From Hyphomonadaceae bacterium (lineage in GTDB: Bacteria; Pseudomonadota; Alphaproteobacteria; Caulobacterales; Hyphomonadaceae): a DNA stretch of 64,000 bases. Shown here one piece after another: positions 43,161 through 53,915 of this stretch; position 1 is the first letter of the stretch, and each line of letters starts with the position of its first letter. The notes under the pieces are model-generated. The model did no database searches and was not told the origin of the DNA. It was given only the letters and a program-made list of their open reading frames with translations. Where the stretch lies: positions 41,806 through 105,805 of the forward strand of contig JAUYPV010000167.1 in NCBI GenBank assembly GCA_030697555.1, given 5' to 3'. Made by a program: the position numbers and the translations under genes.

Positions 43161-44701
43161 GCGAACAGCCCGTGGACGTACCAGCGTGGGTGCGCCTTGC
43201 TTCCGTAAGCGCCTGAGCGGAAGAGCCAGAAGCGGCGGCCTTCTATGTCTTCGACGCGGTAATAGTCGCGCTCGGAGGCGTCGGGCGCGCGCCACCATTC
43301 CGGGGCGATGCGTTCGGGGCCTTCGGCGTGGACGACGACGTGTTTCCTGCGGCGCCAGTTGAAATGGAGGGGCGGTCCGTCTGGCACCTGCGCGGAGGCG
43401 TCGACGAGCTGGGGCGGATCGAAGATCTGCACGGGGCGAAGGGGCGGCTCTTCCTCTTCGGGCGTGGGCCAGACCGGAGAGGTGAGCGGGTTGAAGCTGG
43501 CAGGGACGGCCTTCGCGGCACGGTTGGGATCGTGGGTGTCTTCGGGGAGGAAGCGGAGGACGTTTGCCGTGCCGAAACGGGTGGAGAGGCGGTCGGCGAG
43601 GTCGGCGACTTCGTCCGCTTCGATGGCGTGGCCATCGAGACCGGGCTGGATCGTATCCAGCGGCTCAGTGACCGGAAGGGAGAGGCGGATCATGTCGAAG
43701 CCGAAGCCGGGATCAACGGGGTCGGCGAGCGCATCCAGCTTTTCGCGGAAGAGACGGAGGAGGATCCGCGTGTTGCGTATCGGCCGGCCGGTCTCGACGG
43801 CGATGCGGCGAACGGCGCCGTCGGCGCGGAAGAAGCTTGCCTCGAATACGCGGCCGCCTTCGCGCTGTTCTCCGAGGCGGTTGGAGGCCTTGTCCGAGAG
43901 TTCGCCGAGCACGGCTTCGATATCTTCGGCGCGGCCGATGGGTTCGGGGAAGCGGCGTTCGACCCAGAGCATGGGGACGGGGCGGCGGGGATCGAGGGGT
44001 GGGTCAGCCTCGCCGAGCACGCGGCGGAGGCGGAGCGTCATCTTCTCGCCGAAGCGGGCGGCGAAGGCCGTGCTGGGGCGGTCGGCGATGGCGCCGATGG
44101 TCTTGAGGCCCGCACGGGAGATGGAGAGGCGGGCGTCGTCGGCGAGGCCGAGGGCTGCGATGGGGAGCGGGCGAACGGCGGCGGCGTCTTCGCCGGGGGG
44201 CACGATGGCGGTGCGGCCGTAGCGGGCGAGCGCGCGGGCGGCGTCGGGCGCGCTGGCGATGACGGCGCGGACGTGGATGCCGGCGCGGCGGAGGCGCGCG
44301 TTGAAGAGGGTGCGGAGTTGGGCCTCGCTGCCGAAGAGATGATCGCAGCCGGTTATGTCGAGGAGGAGGCCCTCCGGGGCGTCGATGACGATGACGGGAG
44401 TGAAGCGGTCGCAATCGTCGGCAATGCGATCCAGCAGGGCGGCGTCAGCGTGGGGGTCCATCTCCTCGACCCAGAGATCGGGGATGCGGGCGCGGGCGTC
44501 TGCGAGAGTGAGACCGGGGAGGAGCCCTGCACGCTTCGCCTCGGGGCTGATGGCGGCGAGACGCATCGCGCCTTTCACCTTTTCAGTGATGACGAGCGGC
44601 TCAGCCGGCGTCTCTGTATCCCGCCTCCGCCGCATCAGGCGATCGGCCGGGAGGTACGGGAACCATGCGGCCAGGTATCGTTTCGAGATCCTTGAACTCA
44701 C
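43157..44701 (-). CDS. imuB: DNA polymerase Y-family protein ImuB
   Basis: About 514 residues from a GTG at 44701, giving the usual ImuB beginning SKRYLAAWFPYLPADRL; a GTG at 44752 would add 17 residues. It overlaps the end of imuA by about 100 bp. The order is the Y-family palm/fingers (VIVIDAPEGLLLDITGCDHL, RAVIASAPDAARALARYG), helix-hairpin-helix (AGLKTIGAIADRPSTAFAAR) and little-finger regions, then the ImuB tail with FNWRRRKHVVVHAEGPERIA and DYYRVEDIEGRRFWLFR. ImuB proteins are known to lack polymerase activity and to act as the clamp-binding adaptor between ImuA and DnaE2. Confidence 0.93.
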   Translation of the reverse strand: MSSRISKRYLAAWFPYLPADRLMRRRRDTETPAEPLVITEKVKGAMRLAAISPEAKRAGLLPGLTLADARARIPDLWVEEMDPHADAALLDRIADDCDRFTPVIVIDAPEGLLLDITGCDHLFGSEAQLRTLFNARLRRAGIHVRAVIASAPDAARALARYGRTAIVPPGEDAAAVRPLPIAALGLADDARLSISRAGLKTIGAIADRPSTAFAARFGEKMTLRLRRVLGEADPPLDPRRPVPMLWVERRFPEPIGRAEDIEAVLGELSDKASNRLGEQREGGRVFEASFFRADGAVRRIAVETGRPIRNTRILLRLFREKLDALADPVDPGFGFDMIRLSLPVTEPLDTIQPGLDGHAIEADEVADLADRLSTRFGTANVLRFLPEDTHDPNRAAKAVPASFNPLTSPVWPTPEEEEPPLRPVQIFDPPQLVDASAQVPDGPPLHFNWRRRKHVVVHAEGPERIAPEWWRAPDASERDYYRVEDIEGRRFWLFRSGAYGSKAHPRWYVHGLFA

Positions 44702-45386
44702 GACGGTCACGATCCCATTCCACAATCCAGTTTCGCCCGGCGGACCCGACACGGTCGCGGAGCAGTTCGACGGCGAAGGCGGGATGGCCCGGGGCCTCCC
44801 CCTCCAGCGGTACGGAGGGCGAGGCGCTTATTCGCCATCGGGTAGCCGCGGCGCTTGGGAGGGCCGTGCCCCCTGCCCGCACCATGAAGAGCGGAACGTT
44901 GGAGCGGCCGGCGGCGAGGGCGAGCCGCCGCGAGGCGACGAGATCGAGCGTCTTGGGATTTCCCCACGGCTCGATCAGCACGGCGCCGAGAGGCGGACAG
45001 CGGGCCGCCTCCTCGCCGGCGCGGAGCACGCTCGGCGCATCGCGGGCGCGGACGAGGATGAGGCGATCGGGCGAGAGGCCGAGTTCGGCAAGGCCGGGGG
45101 CGTAGATCTCGCCCATCTCCAGGCCGACGAAATCCTGGCGCACCCAGACGACAGGACGTTCTCCCGCCGCACGGATAGCGAGCATGACAGCGAAGCTCGC
45201 GGCCGAAGGCTCGTGCATGATCTGGCCGGCGAAAATCTCGTGCAGGGCGCCGCGCATGAGGCCGCCCCCCAGGGCCGTGTCGATCGCGGTGGAGCCCACG
45301 GAAAAGCGTCCAGAGGCGACGGGGGATGAGCCCCGCTCCAGTTGGGAGACCTGTCGTCTCAGCGCTTCAAGATCGACCTGCGGCAC
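44601..45386 (-). CDS. imuA: ImuA, RecA-like mutagenesis protein
   Basis: 261 residues. The start is followed by LEALRRQVSQLERGS and the RecA/SulA-like core GSTAIDTALGGGLMRGALHE, FAVMLAIRAAGERPVVWVRQ and GAVLIEPWG. It does not have a full Walker A motif. First gene of the imuA-imuB-dnaE2 operon, with a perfect SOS box at 45404-45418, 18 bp before the start. ImuA is required for SOS mutagenesis together with ImuB and DnaE2. Confidence 0.9.
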   Translation of the reverse strand: MPQVDLEALRRQVSQLERGSSPVASGRFSVGSTAIDTALGGGLMRGALHEIFAGQIMHEPSAASFAVMLAIRAAGERPVVWVRQDFVGLEMGEIYAPGLAELGLSPDRLILVRARDAPSVLRAGEEAARCPPLGAVLIEPWGNPKTLDLVASRRLALAAGRSNVPLFMVRAGGTALPSAAATRWRISASPSVPLEGEAPGHPAFAVELLRDRVGSAGRNWIVEWDRDRREFKDLETIPGRMVPVPPGRSPDAAEAGYRDAG

Positions 45387-45403
45387 GGCCCTGCCTCTAG
45401 CTA

Positions 45404-45418
45404 GTTCCTGTTTTGTTC
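45404..45418 (-). promoter_or_regulatory. LexA-binding SOS box of the imuA operon
   Basis: GTTC-N7-GTTC (45404-45407 and 45415-45418) is the alphaproteobacterial LexA site and lies right in front of imuA. Confidence 0.85.
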
Positions 45419-45479
45419 TATAACGCCTGAGCGGGCCGAAAGAGTCAAGCGGCGGTTTGAAAAGACTCAGGAAAAGCCT

Positions 45480-47276
<1,797 letters not shown>

Positions 47277-48186
47277 TGTCTCTGTGCTGTGCAGGCGTCT
47301 TCCCCAACCATTGGCGTGACGTGTCTTGCGGGGCGGGAAAGGTCAAGTGCTCCACGACGCGCGTGCGTCTGGAGGCTCGCTCTAGCTCGTCCCTCCTTGA
47401 TGAGGGAGCGGGGCGCGTGGATCAGCGCCGTTGAGGTAGTCCTCGGTCCAGCCTTTGCGGGCTGGCGTTTGCGCGTCCTCACGCGCCCCGGATCGATCGT
47501 TTTTCCCGGCGCCAGGAGTGGAGTTGCCTCTCAGCCCCTGCCTTTTTCGCAGTGGCTCGGCACACCGGTGTTATGCACCCGGGGCCTTAGCTCCCGTCCT
47601 GACCTGCCGGTTCCGCGTGCAGGAGCGCCGATGCCCCTGGGCCCTCCGGTTGTAGTCCCCGGAGGCAATGCCCTGCCGTTCGTTTCGCGCCGCAACCGCT
47701 GCTCCGTTTCCGGCGAAAGCACGCAGTAAAACTCGGTTCGCTTACTCGCCGGGCTTTCGCCCGGCGCGACAACGCCACGCCGACCAACGCCCAGCCATCC
47801 CGAAGCTTCGGTCGACCTCGAAACCTCCCTCCGGATGGGCGCGCTCATTATAAGCGAGCGCCGACCCAGCAGGATAAGTTGCACGATTTTTCGGGCGTGG
47901 TTTCGAGTGAAAGCGGCGCAAGCGATTGTCGCGGTTCAGAATCTTTTTCTGAAAAAACTTTCAGCGCGCGTCCTTAACCTGCGGATTTGAGCGGTTTTGT
48001 CCCCCGATTTCGTACAGTCGCCGCGTTGCGTGGGGTGCATGGAGCACAGCGGAAGGCGCCATCGCGCCACGTCCATGGAAGAGGTGCATTCCGCTTCGCA
48101 GCATGCACCCTACGCACCGGTGAGCGCTGCCCGGTGATTTGAAAAGAATCCTTGCCGACCCTCTTTACGCCGGCATTTGCCCCCTA
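47277..48186. other. Long non-coding region between recQ and the tetR export operon
   Basis: About 900 bp with no protein-like frame on either strand. It contains several hairpins, the best at 47747-47766. No tmRNA, RNase P, SRP or tRNA signature was recognised. Confidence 0.4.
47747..47766. repeat. Perfect 8-bp hairpin
   Basis: CGCCGGGC (47747-47754), TTTC loop, GCCCGGCG (47759-47766). No T run follows, so it is not a standard terminator; it may be part of a structured RNA. Confidence 0.4.
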
Positions 48187-48212
48187 TATATAACTGACCG
48201 GTCAGTTATATA
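48187..48212. promoter_or_regulatory. Perfect 26-bp palindrome, operator of the tetR operon
   Basis: TATATAACTGACC at 48187-48199 is followed immediately by its exact reverse complement. TTTACG about 17 bases before the TATATA half gives a plausible -35/-10 pair that overlaps the palindrome, so binding of the TetR protein encoded 11 bp downstream would block its own operon. Confidence 0.75.
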
Positions 48213-48223
48213 AAAGAGCCGTC

Positions 48224-48910
48224 ATGTCAGAGACTTCTTCCTCACCTAAACGGCCAAAGAGCCGGGTTGAATCGGCCGAAACATCCCCGAAATGGCGGCG
48301 GCGGGCGGAAGCCCGGCCGGCCGAGATCGTCGAGGCGGCCTATGAGGTGTTTTCCGAGAAGGGGTTCGCGGCCGCGAAGCTGGACGACATCGCCGCCCGC
48401 GCCGGCGTCTCCAAGGGCGCTCTCTATCTCTACTTCGAGACCAAGCAGGAGATCTTCGAAGCCGTCGTGAAGCAGGCAGTGGCGCCGAACATCGGCGCGA
48501 TCGAGCAGATGGCGCTAGGCTTCCCAGGCCCGTTCGAGCAGCTCATCCGCATGATGGTCCCCCGCGTGGCGGAGCTGGCCGACAAGTCGAACATGGGCCG
48601 CGTCATCAAGATGGTGGTCGGCGAGAGCGGCAACTTCCCCGAGATCGCGCGAGTCTGGCACGACGACGTCATTGCCGTGGGCATCGGTCTCCTGACCAAA
48701 GTCATCGTGCGGGCGCAGGAGCGCGGCGAGGTTCGCGCGGGCGACCCGCGCCAGTATGCGATCTCGATCATCGGGCCGCTGCTCACCGCGGTCATCTTCC
48801 GCGAGACCTTTGTCCCCACAGGGGCGAAGCCTTTCGACATCCCTGCCCTCATGCAGCAGCATCTCGAAACGCTGCTGCCTGGACTCCTGACGACAAGCGC
48901 ACGCACATGA
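48224..48910 (+). CDS. TetR-family regulator of the export operon
   Basis: 228 residues. Helix-turn-helix at about residues 35-80 (EIVEAAYEVFSEKGFAAAKL followed by DDIAARAGVSKGALYLYFET, KQEIFEAVV). The C-terminal half matches the common AcrR-type C-terminal domain of efflux regulators in general style. First gene of a four-gene operon in which every junction overlaps (ATGA, ATGA, GTGA). It most likely represses the operon from the palindrome at 48187-48212 and is released by an exported drug or metabolite. Confidence 0.93.
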   Translation: MSETSSSPKRPKSRVESAETSPKWRRRAEARPAEIVEAAYEVFSEKGFAAAKLDDIAARAGVSKGALYLYFETKQEIFEAVVKQAVAPNIGAIEQMALGFPGPFEQLIRMMVPRVAELADKSNMGRVIKMVVGESGNFPEIARVWHDDVIAVGIGLLTKVIVRAQERGEVRAGDPRQYAISIIGPLLTAVIFRETFVPTGAKPFDIPALMQQHLETLLPGLLTTSART

Positions 48911-49887
48911 AACTGAAGCCGCAACAGATACTCGTCGGCGTTCTCCTGCTCTCCGCAGCGGGCCTGGCCGCTTTCCTTGCTTTCGGACATGGCGCGGGAA
49001 ATTCCGCGACACTTTCGGGCTACATCGAAGGCGAGCCGCTTTATCCGGCATCTCCCCTCGCGGGGCGGCTGGTGCGCATCGACGTGCAGCGTGGCGACAG
49101 CGTGGAGGCGGGCAAGGTTCTCTTCCAGGTCGATCCGGCGCAGGGCGAGGCGGCGCGCGATGAAGCCGTCGCTGGCGCGGAAGCCGCGCGCGCGCTGGCG
49201 GCCGATGCACGGCGCGGCGGACGGCCGGCAGAGCTGGGCGTGTTCGAGGCGCAGGTTGCGGCGGCGCGTGCGGTGCTCAACGAGGCGGAAACTTCGCTGA
49301 AACGTGTGCGGCCACTGGCCGAAGTGGGCGCGGCATCACGCGCGCAACTGGACCAGGCGGTGGCGGCGCGCGACACGGCGCGGGCGAATGTGCGTGCGCT
49401 GGAAAAACAGTTGCAGGTTGCGAAGCTCGGCCAGCGCGAGGACCAGCGCCAGGCCGCGGACGAGCGCGTGCGGCAGGCGCAGGCGCAGTTGTCGGCGGCG
49501 GAATCGCGGCTGGCGGATCTGTCGCCCGTGGCGCCGTCGGCGGGGCGGATCGAGGATGTGTTCTTCCAGCCGGGCGAATGGGTTCCGGCGAATCAGCCCG
49601 TGCTGGCCATGCTGCCGAGCGACCGCGTGAGGCTGCGCTTCTTCGTGCCGCAGACCGAGGCGGCGAAATACGCAGTGGGAACCGACGTGAAGTTCTCGTG
49701 CGATGGATGCGCAGAGGGGCTGACGGCGAAGGTGTCGTATGTCTCGCCGCGACCGGAATTTACGCCGCCTGTGATCTACAGCCGTGAGGCGCGGGACCGG
49801 ATGGTGTTCCTGGTCGAGGCGATGCCAGCTTCGGCGGAAGGGCTTGTGCCGGGGCTGCCGATCGATGTGGCGCGGGTTGGGAAATGA
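48907..49887 (+). CDS. HlyD-family periplasmic adaptor (YbhG-like)
   Basis: 326 residues. A single N-terminal membrane anchor (about 8-27), a lipoyl/barrel-sandwich half (YIEGEPLYPASPLAGRLVRI, VQRGDSVEAGKVLFQVD), a long coiled-coil hairpin (about 80-200, with many Ala/Glu/Gln/Arg) and the second lipoyl half (LSPVAPSAGRIEDVFFQPGE). It bridges the inner-membrane ABC exporter to the outer membrane. Its ATG overlaps the tetR stop. Confidence 0.9.
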   Translation: MKLKPQQILVGVLLLSAAGLAAFLAFGHGAGNSATLSGYIEGEPLYPASPLAGRLVRIDVQRGDSVEAGKVLFQVDPAQGEAARDEAVAGAEAARALAADARRGGRPAELGVFEAQVAAARAVLNEAETSLKRVRPLAEVGAASRAQLDQAVAARDTARANVRALEKQLQVAKLGQREDQRQAADERVRQAQAQLSAAESRLADLSPVAPSAGRIEDVFFQPGEWVPANQPVLAMLPSDRVRLRFFVPQTEAAKYAVGTDVKFSCDGCAEGLTAKVSYVSPRPEFTPPVIYSREARDRMVFLVEAMPASAEGLVPGLPIDVARVGK

Positions 49888-50831
49888 GCGCGACTCTTCC
49901 CAGCACAGCCAGCGCCGATCTCGTCATCGACGTGCAGAACCTCAACAAGTCATTCGGCGACAAGCGGGTGGTGAAGGATTTTTCCATCCAGGTTCCGCGT
50001 GGGAGGATCACGGGGTTTCTCGGGCCGAACGGGTCGGGCAAGACAACGACGTTGCGGATGCTGTGCGGGCTGCTGACGCCGGATTCGGGGACGGGCACGT
50101 GCCTCGGCTTCGACATCGTCAAACAGTCGGACGAGATCAAACTGCGCGTCGGCTACATGACCCAGAAATTCTCGCTCTATGAGGACCTCTCCATCGAGGA
50201 AAACCTCATGTTCATGGCGCGGGTGCATGGGCTAGACCGGCGGCAGGAACGGGTGAAGGAAGCGCTCGAGCGGCTGGGCTTGTACGAGCGGCGCAAGCAG
50301 CTGGCGGGAAAACTCTCGGGCGGATGGAAGCAGCGGATGGCGCTGGCGGCCTCGACGCTGCATGAGCCGCAATTGCTGCTGCTGGACGAACCGACGGCGG
50401 GCGTCGACCCGAAGGCGCGGCGGACGTTCTGGGACGAGATCCACGCGCTGTCAGCGGAAGGGCTGACCGTGCTGGTCTCGACGCACTACATGGACGAGGC
50501 CGAGCGTTGCCATGACATCGCGTACATCGCCTATGGCGAGCTGATCGCGCGCGGGACAGCGGAGGATATCCTCAAGACCGTCGGGCTGGTGACGTGGGAG
50601 GGCGAAGGGCCGGGCGTGGACCGGCTGTCGTCCGAGATTGGCACCCTGCCCGGCGTCGAAACGGCCGCGCCGTTCGGGACGACGCTGCATGTGAGCGGCA
50701 CTGATGAGCGGGCGCTTGACGCGGCGCTGGCGCCTTACCGCCGCCCGCCGTTCAAATGGGAGCGGACGGCGCCGACACTGGAAGATGCGTTCATCCATCT
50801 GATGGGCAAGTCGGAGGACAACTTCCGGTGA
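49884..50831 (+). CDS. ABC transporter ATP-binding protein (YbhF-like)
   Basis: 315 residues. Walker A GPNGSGKTTTLRM, Q-loop MTQKFSLYEDLS, signature LSGGWKQRMALAAS, Walker B LLLLDEPTAGVD and H-loop VSTHYMDEAERC are intact. A C-terminal extension (about 225-315) is typical of DrrA/YbhF-type exporters. It powers the ABC-2 permease encoded next, whose GTG overlaps its stop. Only one nucleotide-binding domain is present, unlike the double-length YbhF. Confidence 0.93.
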   Translation: MSATLPSTASADLVIDVQNLNKSFGDKRVVKDFSIQVPRGRITGFLGPNGSGKTTTLRMLCGLLTPDSGTGTCLGFDIVKQSDEIKLRVGYMTQKFSLYEDLSIEENLMFMARVHGLDRRQERVKEALERLGLYERRKQLAGKLSGGWKQRMALAASTLHEPQLLLLDEPTAGVDPKARRTFWDEIHALSAEGLTVLVSTHYMDEAERCHDIAYIAYGELIARGTAEDILKTVGLVTWEGEGPGVDRLSSEIGTLPGVETAAPFGTTLHVSGTDERALDAALAPYRRPPFKWERTAPTLEDAFIHLMGKSEDNFR

Positions 50832-51979
50832 CCGCCGTTTCCAAGCCGAAGAGCTTCTGGGCGACGCGCATCCTTGCGGTGCTGGCGAAGGAGTTCGTGC
50901 AGCTTACGCGCGACCGGCTGACCTATGCGATGATCCTGATGATCCCGGTCGTGCAGCTCCTGTTGTTCGGCTATGCGATCAACAACGAACCGCGGCACCT
51001 GCCGACGGCGGTGCTCGTGCAGGACGATTCGACGTTCGCGCGCTCGACACTAGCGGCGCTGGTCAACACGCAGTTCTTCGACATCACGCACGAGGCGACG
51101 TCCGTTGGCGAACTCGATGAGCTGCTGCGCAAGGGCGAAGTGCAGTTCGCGCTGACCATTCCGGGCGATTTCACGCGACGCGTGGCGCGGGGCGACAAGC
51201 CGCAGATCCTGCTTGAGGCAGACGCGACCGATCCTTCTGCAACCGGCGCGGCGGTGTCGGCCGCGAGCGCGCTGCCGCAGTATGCGCTGACGCGCGACCT
51301 TGTCGGCGGCATGGCGCAGCGCGCGCCCAAGCCGCCGCCGTTCGAGGTGGTGGTGCACCGGCGCTACAACCCGGAGAACATCACGTCGTACAACATCGTG
51401 CCCGGACTGCTGGGCATCATTCTTTCGATGACCTTGGTGATGATGACGGCGCTGTCGGTGACGCGCGAGACGGAGCGCGGGACGATGGAGTCGCTGCTTG
51501 CCACCCCCGCCCAGCCGATCGAAGTGATGATCGGCAAGCTCGCGCCCTATGTGATGGTCGGGCTGATGCAGACGGCGGTGATCCTGGTGATGGCGGCGCT
51601 GCTGTTCCAGGTGCCGATGGAGGGCGGATGGATCGCGCTGGGGCTTGGCGTCCTGCTGTTCATCACCGGATCGCTGGCGCTGGGCTTTCTGATTTCGACG
51701 CTGGCGCGGACGCAGCTTCAGGCGATGCAGATGTCGTTCTTCTACATGCTGCCCTCGATCCTGCTGTCGGGCTTCATGTTCCCGTTCAGGGGCATGCCGG
51801 AATGGGCGCAGGCGCTGGGCACGGCGATACCGGTGACGCACTTCCTGCGCGTGGTGCGCGGGGCGCTGCTGAAGGGCGAGGGTCTTTCGACCCTCTGGCC
51901 ATCGCATGCGGCGCTTGGCGTGTTCGTCTGCCTCGTCACCGCCGCCGCGATGATGCGGTATCGGCGGACGCTGGATTAG
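50828..51979 (+). CDS. ABC-2 type permease
   Basis: 383 residues from a GTG at 50828 overlapping the ATPase stop. The first membrane helix (MILMIPVVQLLLFGYAIN) is followed by a large periplasmic domain (about 55-190, with YNPENITSYNIVPGL at its end) and five more helices, the YbhR/YbhS layout. TRETERGTMESLLATPAQP is the typical cytoplasmic ABC-2 motif. It forms the transmembrane channel with the ATPase and adaptor; likely cargo is a drug, lipid or cation. Only one permease gene is present, so it probably acts as a homodimer. Confidence 0.92.
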   Translation: MTAVSKPKSFWATRILAVLAKEFVQLTRDRLTYAMILMIPVVQLLLFGYAINNEPRHLPTAVLVQDDSTFARSTLAALVNTQFFDITHEATSVGELDELLRKGEVQFALTIPGDFTRRVARGDKPQILLEADATDPSATGAAVSAASALPQYALTRDLVGGMAQRAPKPPPFEVVVHRRYNPENITSYNIVPGLLGIILSMTLVMMTALSVTRETERGTMESLLATPAQPIEVMIGKLAPYVMVGLMQTAVILVMAALLFQVPMEGGWIALGLGVLLFITGSLALGFLISTLARTQLQAMQMSFFYMLPSILLSGFMFPFRGMPEWAQALGTAIPVTHFLRVVRGALLKGEGLSTLWPSHAALGVFVCLVTAAAMMRYRRTLD

Positions 51980-51990
51980 AAAAAGAGAGC

Positions 51991-52027
51991 GCCGGGCCTC
52001 GCGAGTCTGGAGGCCGCGAGGCCCGGC
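51991..52027. terminator. Bidirectional terminator hairpin
   Basis: GCCGGGCCTCGCG (51991-52003) pairs perfectly with CGCGAGGCCCGGC (52015-52027). On the minus strand it is followed by a T5 run, on the plus strand by AGTTTCACTCTT. It serves the export operon and probably also the convergent TPR gene. Confidence 0.7.
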
Positions 52028-52097
52028 AGTTTCACTCTTCCCCCGAGGCGGACGGTGCGGGGTCTTGCGCTCCGGCTGGCTCGCCTCGCTTTTATTC

Positions 52098-53441
52098 CTA
52101 GTTCGCGGCGGCGCGAGCGCCAGCGCTGGCGTTCTTCGCCTGTCGTGACAACCGCTGGGCCCAGGGGCTTTGCGGTTTGTGAGCCAAGCGTTCGGCGGCG
52201 AAAGCCTCCGCCGTCGACTGCATACCGCCGCGGATGGCGGCCTGGAGGGCGGTGAGCGCCAGCACGTCGCGCTGGGCGTGGCTGCCGCCGAAGCGCTGGG
52301 CCATGCCGCGCACCCGCGCGATCTTCTCGACGGCTTCGACGTTGCGGCCGGCGGCGAAGGCGATGAAGCCCTCGGCAAGCGGCAGGCCGATCTCCGACGT
52401 CATCGCCGCGTTGTCGGTCTTGCCCTCGGCGGCGAGGCGCATGGCCTTGAGCGTGCGTTCCGCATCGCCCATGCGGCCGGCGCCGAGGAAGGCCATGATC
52501 GCGTGCAGATCGTTGAAGGCGTAGATGCCGTCTTCGGCCTTCTGCTCCCATACTCGTGCGAGACGCTCGAATCGGTCGCCGGTGTCGACGCCTTCGAGAT
52601 GCAGGCGCCAGAGCATGGCCGAGGCGTCCAGCATTTCGAGCACGACGTTGGCGTCGTTTTTCGGGCGGACACGTTCGTCGTAGAGCTTGAGCGCCGCCTT
52701 GTGGTCGAGCCTGTCGAGATGCAGCAGGCCGAGGTGCCACCAGTTGTGGTAGGCGAAGCCGCAGTCGGTGGACCAGCCATCGGCCGTGCCTTCGAGCCAG
52801 CCTACGCCCTCTTCCACGTTGCCGCGCATTTCATGGACGTGGGCGACGGCGTGAGCGGCCCAGGCATCGGTTGATTCTGCGTCGATGGCTTCGACGCCCA
52901 GGGCTTCGGCGCGGGCGTAGTCGCCGCATTCCTCGAGGCCGAAAGCGGCCATGCCGAGGATGGCGTGCCAGGATTCATCGCCGTGCTTGTGGGCGCGCAT
53001 CGTCTGCAGCGGCCAGTCGCGCAGGTCGAACTGGCGGCCGGTGAAGAAGCAGCCGACATGGGCGTTCTGCAGCGCCAGAACGTCGCGCGGGTTTTCCTGG
53101 GCAATACGGCCGAAGATCGACGTGCTTTCGTTGAAGCGGCCTTCGGCCCAGGCCATGGCGCCAGCGAAGTGGCCGCGTTCGCGGTCGTTCATGGCGCCGG
53201 GGGCCGCAGCGCGAAGGCTGCGCTGGACCTCGTCGGCGAACATGGCGTCGGTGACCTGCGCCAGCACCATCGCGCGCGTGACGTTGGCAAGGGCGAATTG
53301 CGGATCATGCTCCAGCGCCGCATCGAGTGTGGCGATGGGATCGCCATGGTAGGTGCGGATCTGGCGCAGGGCCTGGTCGAACTTCGCCAGCGCTGCGCGC
53401 GACGACGTCGATACGTGGTTTCCGTAGATATCTTTCAGCAT
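52098..53441 (-). CDS. Tetratricopeptide-repeat protein, TTC38-like
   Basis: 447 residues made of helical hairpins: ALEHDPQFALANVTRAMVLA, WAEGRFNESTSIFGRIAQEN, ALGVEAIDAESTDAWAAHAV, NWWHLGLLHLDRLDHKAALK. The HAVAHVHEMRGNVEEGVGWL and YHNWWHLGLLHL stretches are hallmarks of the TPR-38 (TTC38) family (recalled). No signal peptide; cytoplasmic. Function unknown in bacteria. AAGGA precedes the ATG. Confidence 0.85.
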   Translation of the reverse strand: MLKDIYGNHVSTSSRAALAKFDQALRQIRTYHGDPIATLDAALEHDPQFALANVTRAMVLAQVTDAMFADEVQRSLRAAAPGAMNDRERGHFAGAMAWAEGRFNESTSIFGRIAQENPRDVLALQNAHVGCFFTGRQFDLRDWPLQTMRAHKHGDESWHAILGMAAFGLEECGDYARAEALGVEAIDAESTDAWAAHAVAHVHEMRGNVEEGVGWLEGTADGWSTDCGFAYHNWWHLGLLHLDRLDHKAALKLYDERVRPKNDANVVLEMLDASAMLWRLHLEGVDTGDRFERLARVWEQKAEDGIYAFNDLHAIMAFLGAGRMGDAERTLKAMRLAAEGKTDNAAMTSEIGLPLAEGFIAFAAGRNVEAVEKIARVRGMAQRFGGSHAQRDVLALTALQAAIRGGMQSTAEAFAAERLAHKPQSPWAQRLSRQAKNASAGARAAAN

Positions 53442-53521
53442 TGGATTGTCCTTGGTGGTGCGGACGCAATCTCGCTTCCGGCGATGTTACCGGATCGAGT
53501 GGCGCTGCGAGAGCTTTTTCG

Positions 53522-53635
53522 TCAGGCGAAATCGAAACCGGGCTGACCGGACAGTGTCGCGATCAGGAACACGGCGACGAGGCTCAAGGCGGACAACTCA
53601 ATGAAGAGGGCGGCGGAGGCAATGTGCTTGGACAT
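53522..53635 (-). CDS. Possible 37-residue membrane protein
   Basis: MSKHIASAALFIELSALSLV and a further hydrophobic stretch end in GQPGFDFA, giving one membrane helix. The gene has no good ribosome site and the case rests only on the hydrophobic pattern. The rest of 53442-53915 holds no other recognised gene; a CTGTACC/GGTACAG hairpin is at 53865-53881. Confidence 0.3.
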   Translation of the reverse strand: MSKHIASAALFIELSALSLVAVFLIATLSGQPGFDFA

Positions 53636-53915
53636 GGGGAGGTGGGCTCTTTTCTTTTTGTGGTCTTCTGGGCAGGCGTCTTGTTTGCCCGGCGGCTTTT
53701 GCACCGGTATGCTGATACTTGGGCCCCTTCCGCGCCGGAAAATAGCGGACACGCGGTAAGGACGCTGTTCTTTCCGTTTCCGGCGGTTTTCCCAGCGTTT
53801 GTGGTCGTAAGCCCGATTACAGTCTGCAGGATTGCAGAGCACCGGCTGCGGAAGTGCAGAGCCACTGTACCGAAGGTACAGTTGAGTCTGTCCGGGTGTT
53901 CAGGTTGGGCGCGAC

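Noticed and set aside
43328..44695. 455-aa frame antisense to imuB
   Set aside because: Glu/Gly/Ala-rich antisense shadow of a well-supported gene.
47277..48186. tmRNA, RNase P RNA or SRP RNA
   Set aside because: None of the conserved sequence blocks or the tag-peptide reading frame of these RNAs could be found on either strand.
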